Assembly: GCA_002436415.1 (NCBI GenBank)
Contig: DJMA01000011.1
Coordinates: 1 to 64,000, forward strand
Length of the DNA stretch: 64,000 nucleotides
Origin: Bdellovibrionaceae bacterium UBA6502
GTDB taxonomy: Bacteria; Bdellovibrionota; Bdellovibrionia; Bdellovibrionales; UBA840
Direction: 5' to 3'
Numbering within the stretch: position 1 is the stretch's first letter; the number at the start of each line of letters is the position of its first letter. The position numbers were made by a program, and so were the translations under genes. The notes under the pieces are model-generated. The model ran no database searches, was not told the DNA's origin, and worked only from the letters and a program-made list of their open reading frames with translations. This document shows positions 59,105 to 64,000 of the stretch, piece by piece.

Positions 59105-60439
59105 TTGGCCGCTGCAAAATACGAACGCAAGATTGTATTAGACACGAATGTTTTACTTTTTGATGCGCAAGCTATATTTAAATTCCCCGATGCGGACGTA
59201 TTCATACCCATATCGGTCATTGAAGAAATCGACCGATTCAAACGAGACAATGGAGAGAATGGAAGAAACGCACGTCAGTTTTCTCGATACATTGATGAGC
59301 TCAGGGAAAAGGGACCTTTAATTGATGGTGTAGAGGTTGAAGACCGCCACACAAAGGTTTTTGTAACAGCTAACTATGCACTAGATAGTATTCCAAAAGA
59401 GCTTGAACCAAACAAAGCAGATAACCGAATTTTAGCTTGTGCCGTTTGGTTACAAAATGAGTTTGGAAAAGACACGACTCGTTTGGTTTCAAAAGACATT
59501 AACTTAAGAATTTTGGCTGATGTTTACGGAGTAAACGCAGAAGACTACGAGCCAGACGATGTTTCTTTTGAAGAAATGTACTTAGGTTACCGTGAATTGA
59601 ACGTTAGCTCCGAGGCCATTGATCGCTTTTATACAGAAAGATTGTATCCATTAGATGCTAGCTCTCGCTTAGTGCCTAACGAATACGTAATTATGAAAGA
59701 TGAAACAAATCCCAACCATTCAGCGCTAGCGAGATTTAGCCAAGTGGATGGTGGCTTAGTTCCTTTAAGAGGAATCTCTGAAAGTGTTTGGGGAATTTCT
59801 CCAAGAAATATGGAGCAAAGCTTTGCTTTAGATTGTTTATTAAATGATGAAATCAAATTGGTCTCTTTAGTAGGTAAAGCTGGTACAGGTAAAACTTTAA
59901 TGGCTCTTGCAGCTGGTTTAATGAAGAGTTTAGATGAAGGTAAATACCAAAGACTTTTAGTGAGTCGACCTATTTTTCCAATGGGTAAAGACCTTGGTTA
60001 TCTTCCAGGTGATATCAATGAAAAACTAAATCCATGGATGCAGCCAATCTTTGATAATGTGGATTTTTTAATGGGTGGTGATTCTACAAACAGTAAAGCA
60101 AGTGGAAGAACGCAAGAGTTGATTCATCAAGGCTTACTAAATATTGAGCCTCTGACTTACATCCGTGGTCGTAGTATTCCTAACCAGTATTTGATCGTAG
60201 ATGAGTCTCAAAACTTAACTCCGCATGAAATTAAAACCATTATTACTCGTGCCGGAGAAGGTACCAAGGTAGTCTTAACGGGTGACTGTTACCAGATTGA
60301 TAATCCTTATATCGATTCGGCTAACTCGGGTTTAACTTATTGTGTAGAGAGATTTAAAGGACAAAAAATTGCTGCGCACGTAACTCTGCAAAAAGGGGAA
60401 CGATCGGAGTTAGCAGAAACAGCCTCAAATGTTTTATAG
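59105..60439 (+). CDS. phoH: PIN-PhoH fusion ATPase (PhoH2 type)
   Basis: A PIN-type ribonuclease domain joined to a PhoH helicase-like ATPase; PhoH2 proteins unwind and cut RNA. 444 residues. PIN: IVLDTNVLLFDAQ (about 10), VIEEIDRFK and the acidic DNRIL block (about 125). PhoH: Walker A GKAGTGKT (about 260), Walker B LIVDESQNL (about 370) and TGDCYQID. The start is TTG at 59105, with AAAGGAG 5 bases upstream; the open extension to 59060 has no signal. A terminator follows. Confidence 0.93.
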   Translation: MAAAKYERKIVLDTNVLLFDAQAIFKFPDADVFIPISVIEEIDRFKRDNGENGRNARQFSRYIDELREKGPLIDGVEVEDRHTKVFVTANYALDSIPKELEPNKADNRILACAVWLQNEFGKDTTRLVSKDINLRILADVYGVNAEDYEPDDVSFEEMYLGYRELNVSSEAIDRFYTERLYPLDASSRLVPNEYVIMKDETNPNHSALARFSQVDGGLVPLRGISESVWGISPRNMEQSFALDCLLNDEIKLVSLVGKAGTGKTLMALAAGLMKSLDEGKYQRLLVSRPIFPMGKDLGYLPGDINEKLNPWMQPIFDNVDFLMGGDSTNSKASGRTQELIHQGLLNIEPLTYIRGRSIPNQYLIVDESQNLTPHEIKTIITRAGEGTKVVLTGDCYQIDNPYIDSANSGLTYCVERFKGQKIAAHVTLQKGERSELAETASNVL

Positions 60440-60743
60440 TCTGTTTTATAAATTTTAATTTTTTTAAGAGGAGCCTTAGGTTCCTCTTTTTTGTGTCTTG
60501 CTTTAGCTCTATTGCTTGATTAAATAGAGGTCACTAACGCACTGCCCGTGAAAAGCTTTTCAAGAATGCGCTGAATCTATATGAAATTATTGATGAATTC
60601 TTGAAAATATTTAAAAAAATTTCTCAAGAAAAGAAAGTTGCTTTACCGCCTTGGGCTTTTGTTTTATCTAACTCCCATAGCGAACATGGATTTGTTTTAA
60701 AAATGCTAAGTCGAGCATTCGTTGCTTGGCGGGGGGAAACAAT
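60440..60743. other. Intergenic region after phoH
   Basis: It holds the phoH terminator (60466-60492) and, at the right end, the GGGGGG ribosome-binding site of the next gene. No other feature seen. Confidence 0.5.
60466..60492 (+). terminator. Intrinsic terminator of phoH
   Basis: AAGAGGA pairs with TCCTCTT around an eight-to-nine-base loop that can add further pairs, followed by T6. Confidence 0.9.
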
Positions 60744-61811
60744 ATGAGAAGACTGCAGTCTTATTTTTCTTTCATCGTATTTAGCTTGTTGCTTTCGATG
60801 AACTTACAAGCTTTTGAGCTTGTCGTAGGGGATAAACTTTTTGTATCGGCCAATGGAGTAAACTTAAGAACTTCTCCTGACATTTCTAATAACGTTGCCG
60901 GAAAGCTATTCGTCAATGATCTAGTTGAGATCATTGACTCGGAAGAGATCGGCAAATATCGTTTTGTTGCCATTCGATTGATTGATTATCAAGACTCTGG
61001 TTTAAATTCTTCGGATACTTTTTATTTTAGTGCGAAATACCTCACAGACAAAAAAATCCAAAAGCCTTTTGTATTAAGTCCTGAGGACAAAGCAAATCAT
61101 CCTTATCAAATTGAAGCCCTTGTTTCTAGTATTGCTCCAGGTGCACGTTGGGGACATGCATCTGTTCGAGTGGTTGGACCAGGCTATGATTACATTTTCG
61201 ATTTTGGTCGTTACGGGGAGATGAGAAACTTTGATTTAGAAGGTGATCCAGTTATGCGTATTTGGAAAGACAATATGCAAAAGTATATGGAGTACCGCTC
61301 GCAATATGGTAGCACAACTACAAGAGTTGTTTTTGCGAGTAATTCAGAGGCTAATAATAATATTCTTAATTTTTACATAGGAATCGCAGAAGAAGGCGGA
61401 GTTTATCAAAATCGAGAAAGAAATTATGTGGCTGATGGAGCAACAAATTATTTCGCAAAAGCTTTAGGTGATTTTGATGCTGTAGAAAACAACTGCACTA
61501 CAATGACCACGGACGCGGTAGAAATGGCCTTTGCAAATCTTAGTATCCACTCACAGGTTCAGTTTATCGAAGGACGACGAGCTGAAAAAACTTGGGAGTA
61601 TTTTGACCTTGGTTGGTTTAAAAGAAGCTTTATGGAGGGCCGGTTATCTTCTGCGGTCAAAGACGCCAAAAAACACAAAATTATGTTCTGGCCAGAAGAT
61701 TTGACGGCAGTTTTAAAAGCAAAGGCATCCTCTTGGCAAGAAATCATTTTAATTGAAGACTATAGAGAAGCTGACGGCAGTAAACCAGCCGAAGTGATTT
61801 ACAAAAAGTAA
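60744..61811 (+). CDS. Exported SH3b protein with a permuted NlpC/P60-like domain
   Basis: 355 residues from ATG 60744, which follows a purine-rich ribosome-binding site. Signal peptide 1-23 (ending NLQA); bacterial SH3 domain about 28-100 (GDKLFVSANGVNLRTSPD). The next domain has WGHASVRVVG with His138, then YIFDFGRYGE, then ENNCTTMTTDAVEM with Cys251. His-before-Cys order is that of circularly permuted papain-like (NlpC/P60, YaeF type) peptidases or amidases. SH3b plus such a domain suggests a cell-wall enzyme in the periplasm, which would suit a predator. Catalysis is inferred. Confidence 0.68.
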   Translation: MRRLQSYFSFIVFSLLLSMNLQAFELVVGDKLFVSANGVNLRTSPDISNNVAGKLFVNDLVEIIDSEEIGKYRFVAIRLIDYQDSGLNSSDTFYFSAKYLTDKKIQKPFVLSPEDKANHPYQIEALVSSIAPGARWGHASVRVVGPGYDYIFDFGRYGEMRNFDLEGDPVMRIWKDNMQKYMEYRSQYGSTTTRVVFASNSEANNNILNFYIGIAEEGGVYQNRERNYVADGATNYFAKALGDFDAVENNCTTMTTDAVEMAFANLSIHSQVQFIEGRRAEKTWEYFDLGWFKRSFMEGRLSSAVKDAKKHKIMFWPEDLTAVLKAKASSWQEIILIEDYREADGSKPAEVIYKK

Positions 61812-61812
61812 A

Positions 61813-62577
61813 TCATTCTTCAGATTGAACTAGTTTTGTTTCAGGGTCTTTACTCGATTTTATAAGATCGGAGAAATGTTTAGCCACCGCTTCAGTGTGG
61901 CTTCTACCGATAACAATGGCAAATGTTTTGGATTTTGGATCGTTTTCGAAAAATTGTAGGCTGCCTAGAGCCATTTGTTTTTCTCGATAGGGCGAAATAA
62001 TTAAAAATTGTTTGTTTGCCTCATCTAATAGCCATTTAACTGCTGCTTCCATAGAATGAACATTTTCGTTTAAGTGATTTACGGCTTGATTTGCAACTTC
62101 CTCTGAAAACTCGTTCAAAATTTTTTTAGGGTATTTTAGGCCTACTTCTAAGCTTGCTCTATAAGGCCCTGACTTTAGTTTTTCAGTTAGACTTACTCTT
62201 TTCTCAGAAATATTTTTCATACGTTGCTCGTGTATGACATTGCTGTTTTCTACTAAAAAGTTCATATAAGGCAGTTGTTTATTCGTCGTACTAGCATCTT
62301 CCACCCCAATTAATTGAAAACTGTTAATCAATTTGGTGGCTTCTATGCTCTTACTAAAAACTTGCTCGTGGTTTTCTCCTAAAATGACTAGACTTCTTAG
62401 TTTTCCCGCTAAGTAAAAGTCCACTGTACGGATGTTGTACCCATCTTTTTGGGCCTTAGCGATTAGTTGGAGTTGTGTGGGGGTAAACTGAGTGAGCCGC
62501 GGACTTGTACTACAAGGAGCTGCCACTAGCTTTAAGTTGAAGAACAGGAATATAAATATATAAATAAAGTTTCGCAC
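61813..62577 (-). CDS. Exported TraB/ChaN-like (Tiki superfamily) protein
   Basis: 254 residues with a signal peptide (1-20, ending LVAAP). The fold is suggested by LVILGENHEQVFSKSIEATKLI (about 63: GE.H pattern), LIGVEDAS (about 90), REKQMALGSLQFF (about 200) and the closing FAIVIGRSHTEAVAKHF (about 222), the Glu/His/Arg/His arrangement of the TraB, GumN, ChaN and EreA group. Some members bind haem or are metalloproteases. Which one applies cannot be said. It converges on the SH3b gene with 1 bp between. Confidence 0.55.
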   Translation of the reverse strand: MRNFIYIFIFLFFNLKLVAAPCSTSPRLTQFTPTQLQLIAKAQKDGYNIRTVDFYLAGKLRSLVILGENHEQVFSKSIEATKLINSFQLIGVEDASTTNKQLPYMNFLVENSNVIHEQRMKNISEKRVSLTEKLKSGPYRASLEVGLKYPKKILNEFSEEVANQAVNHLNENVHSMEAAVKWLLDEANKQFLIISPYREKQMALGSLQFFENDPKSKTFAIVIGRSHTEAVAKHFSDLIKSSKDPETKLVQSEE

Positions 62578-62804
62578 AAGTATTAACGGTTCAAGAATAG
62601 TGCCGGTTTATTTCAGGTATTCCTTAAGTGATTTTGAGTTGAGTTATTTTTGCCTGTTTAAGCAATTGTCGCTAACAAAAATTGTTATTTACCTGTCTAA
62701 ATCTAAGTGCTTTTTCATGGCTAGAAAAACGAAAAAGCCTATAAAATCTCCAAGCTTAGGCTTTTCCTCTTTGACGAAAACCTATTCTGAATTAGCTTCC
62801 TCGA

Positions 62805-64000
62805 ATGGACATCTTTTACATTCTCATTTATTTGGTGCTACAAGTGGTTTTAGCGATTTATCTGAATCGCTATATATCTAATAATACTGACTTTTTTTTA
62901 GCAGGTAGAAATTTACCAACTTATGCTTTGGCATTTTCAGTTTTTGCCACTTGGTTTGGGGCAGAGACTTGTATTGGATCTTCTGGGGCGGTTTTTAATG
63001 GTGGCTTATCGGCATCCAAGGCAGAACCCATTGGCTATGGTTTGTGCTTATTACTCTCGGCAATCATTATTGCTCCTAGATTGTATAACCAAAAATATAC
63101 GACCTTAGGAGACTATTACAAAGAACGATACTCTGGTTTGTCTGAAAAATTATTAGTTTGGATTATGATTCCAAGTGGCTTGATTTGGGCAGCAGCTCAA
63201 GTGAGAGCCTTTGGCCAAGTGATTTCCTTGTACACCGATTTTGATATTAGCTTGGCGATCACTTTTGCCACGGTCTTTGTAATATTCTACACCCTATTAA
63301 GTGGGATGCTTGGTGATATTGTAACGGATGTGATTCAAGGTGGAATTTTAGCAGTAAGTTTGGTTGCCGTTTTAGCTTATGCGCTTGGTGAGTTAGGTGG
63401 ACTTAGTGAGGCGTTCTCACCAATCCCAAGTGAGCGTTTAAGTTTTATTTCTGTTGATCAAAACATCTTTGATCGTTTAGATAGTTGGTTAATTCCAATA
63501 CTAGGCTCTCTATGCTCTCAGGAGTTGATTCAACGAACATTAAGTGCGAAACATAAACATCAAGCTGTAAAAGCTGGATTAAGTGGGACGGCACTTTATT
63601 TAGTGTTTGGTTCGATTCCAATAATTCTCGGTTTACTCGGCTCCCAACTTGGCATTCAAGTTTCAGACGCAGAACAGTTTTTACCGGCTGTTGCGAAAAA
63701 AGTTTTACCGGGCTTTTTGTACATTATATTTATCGGGGCACTGATCTCGGCCATACTCTCGACGATTGATTCCATTTTATTAGCGGTTAGTGCATTGGTG
63801 AGTCAGAACATTGTAATTCCAATGGCTAAGATTACTGAACCTAAGCAAAAGCTTTTTGTTGCTAGATCATTACTAGTTTGTGGTGGAATTGTAGCCTACG
63901 TCCTTGCTCTCTTTGGTGAAAGTGTTTACTCAATGGTTGAAACGGCTAGTTCGTTTGGAACAGCAGGGGTCTTGGTGAGTTTTGTAGGTGGATTGTATTG
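62805..64000 (+). CDS. Sodium/solute symporter (SSS family), cut by the window end
   Basis: The first 398 codons of a Na+-coupled solute importer. From ATG 62805 the protein reads MDIFYILIYLVLQVVLAIYL, then TDFFLAGRNLP, then ATWFGAETCIGSSGAVF, the SSS N-terminal pattern, followed by ten or more hydrophobic segments including LSGMLGDIVTDVIQGG, CSQELIQRTLSAK and GALISAILSTIDSILLAVSALVSQNI. A stop lies in frame just upstream, so no longer start is possible; there is no clear ribosome-binding site. The C-terminus lies beyond base 64000. Substrate unknown (proline, pantothenate and sugar members are similar). Confidence 0.9.
   Translation, partial: MDIFYILIYLVLQVVLAIYLNRYISNNTDFFLAGRNLPTYALAFSVFATWFGAETCIGSSGAVFNGGLSASKAEPIGYGLCLLLSAIIIAPRLYNQKYTTLGDYYKERYSGLSEKLLVWIMIPSGLIWAAAQVRAFGQVISLYTDFDISLAITFATVFVIFYTLLSGMLGDIVTDVIQGGILAVSLVAVLAYALGELGGLSEAFSPIPSERLSFISVDQNIFDRLDSWLIPILGSLCSQELIQRTLSAKHKHQAVKAGLSGTALYLVFGSIPIILGLLGSQLGIQVSDAEQFLPAVAKKVLPGFLYIIFIGALISAILSTIDSILLAVSALVSQNIVIPMAKITEPKQKLFVARSLLVCGGIVAYVLALFGESVYSMVETASSFGTAGVLVSFVGGLY

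Noticed and set aside
62600..62804. Plus-strand frame before the SSS symporter
   Set aside because: It is in a different frame from the symporter, lacks a ribosome-binding site and stops at 62881 inside the symporter gene.

Overview
The window is AT-rich bacterial chromosome with dense genes on both strands. I see no rRNA, tRNA, insertion sequence, prophage or CRISPR array. The gene content points to a Gram-negative predatory or predator-related member of the Bdellovibrionota. The best single clue is an FHA-GGDEF protein laid out like Bdellovibrio DgcB, with a threonine in a pTxxV context close to its N-terminus. Supporting clues are a lipoprotein with an FQNC lipobox, many exported proteins of unknown function, several c-di-GMP proteins, an Rsm22-type methyltransferase and LPS heptose genes. 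The lineage is inferred from family knowledge; no marker gene was compared.

Layout. 0-5 kb: fatty-acid hydroxylase, a short LOV photosensor, malate dehydrogenase, a lipoprotein, a DUF3592 protein and a Sel1-repeat protein. 5-7.3 kb: a small membrane protein, then an operon with an exported NADAR-domain protein, a PepSY-type membrane protein and a one-helix protein. 7.3-14 kb: glycine decarboxylase GcvP facing an alanine/glycine:Na+ symporter, then a radical SAM protein. 14-21 kb: an exported protein with nuclease-like motifs, an mnmD-argS pair in which ArgRS carries an inserted tRNA-binding OB domain, an EpmA-like ligase and an HU/IHF protein. 21-28 kb: envelope sugar genes (O-antigen ligase-like protein, GT4, Nudix enzyme; GT9 heptosyltransferase, heptose-7-phosphate kinase) flanking glutamate dehydrogenase. 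28-37 kb: rlmN, a coiled-coil/GGDEF/phosphoesterase operon, the DgcB-like protein and the Rsm22-like enzyme.

37-42.5 kb is the most accessory-looking part: four co-oriented genes for a Cys/His 13-residue-repeat protein, an exported helical protein, a large exported polymorphic-toxin-like protein and a probable cytoplasmic immunity protein. 42.5-44.8 kb is an envelope-stress module: a structured leader with an intrinsic terminator, ECF sigma factor, membrane anti-sigma, CpxP/Spy-like protein and a tiny exported protein. 47.8-50.9 kb is a MotA/MotB-like operon whose MotB has a DUF2135-like domain in place of OmpA and which ends with an outer-membrane barrel gene. The remainder holds HPF, a zinc-peptidase lipoprotein, two further envelope proteins, an ETHE1-like persulfide dioxygenase, a TonB-like protein, PilZ, an orphan ParB-like protein, PIN-PhoH, an exported SH3b/permuted papain-like protein, a TraB/ChaN-like protein and an Na+/solute symporter cut by the window end.

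The main themes are c-di-GMP signalling (two cyclases, one PilZ receptor), envelope construction and stress, translation and RNA modification, and amino-acid catabolism (GcvP, glycine/alanine uptake, Gdh). The best candidates for undescribed biology are the 37-41.6 kb toxin-like locus, the MotAB-DUF2135 operon, the ArgRS insertion, the exported NADAR operon and the ECF leader RNA.
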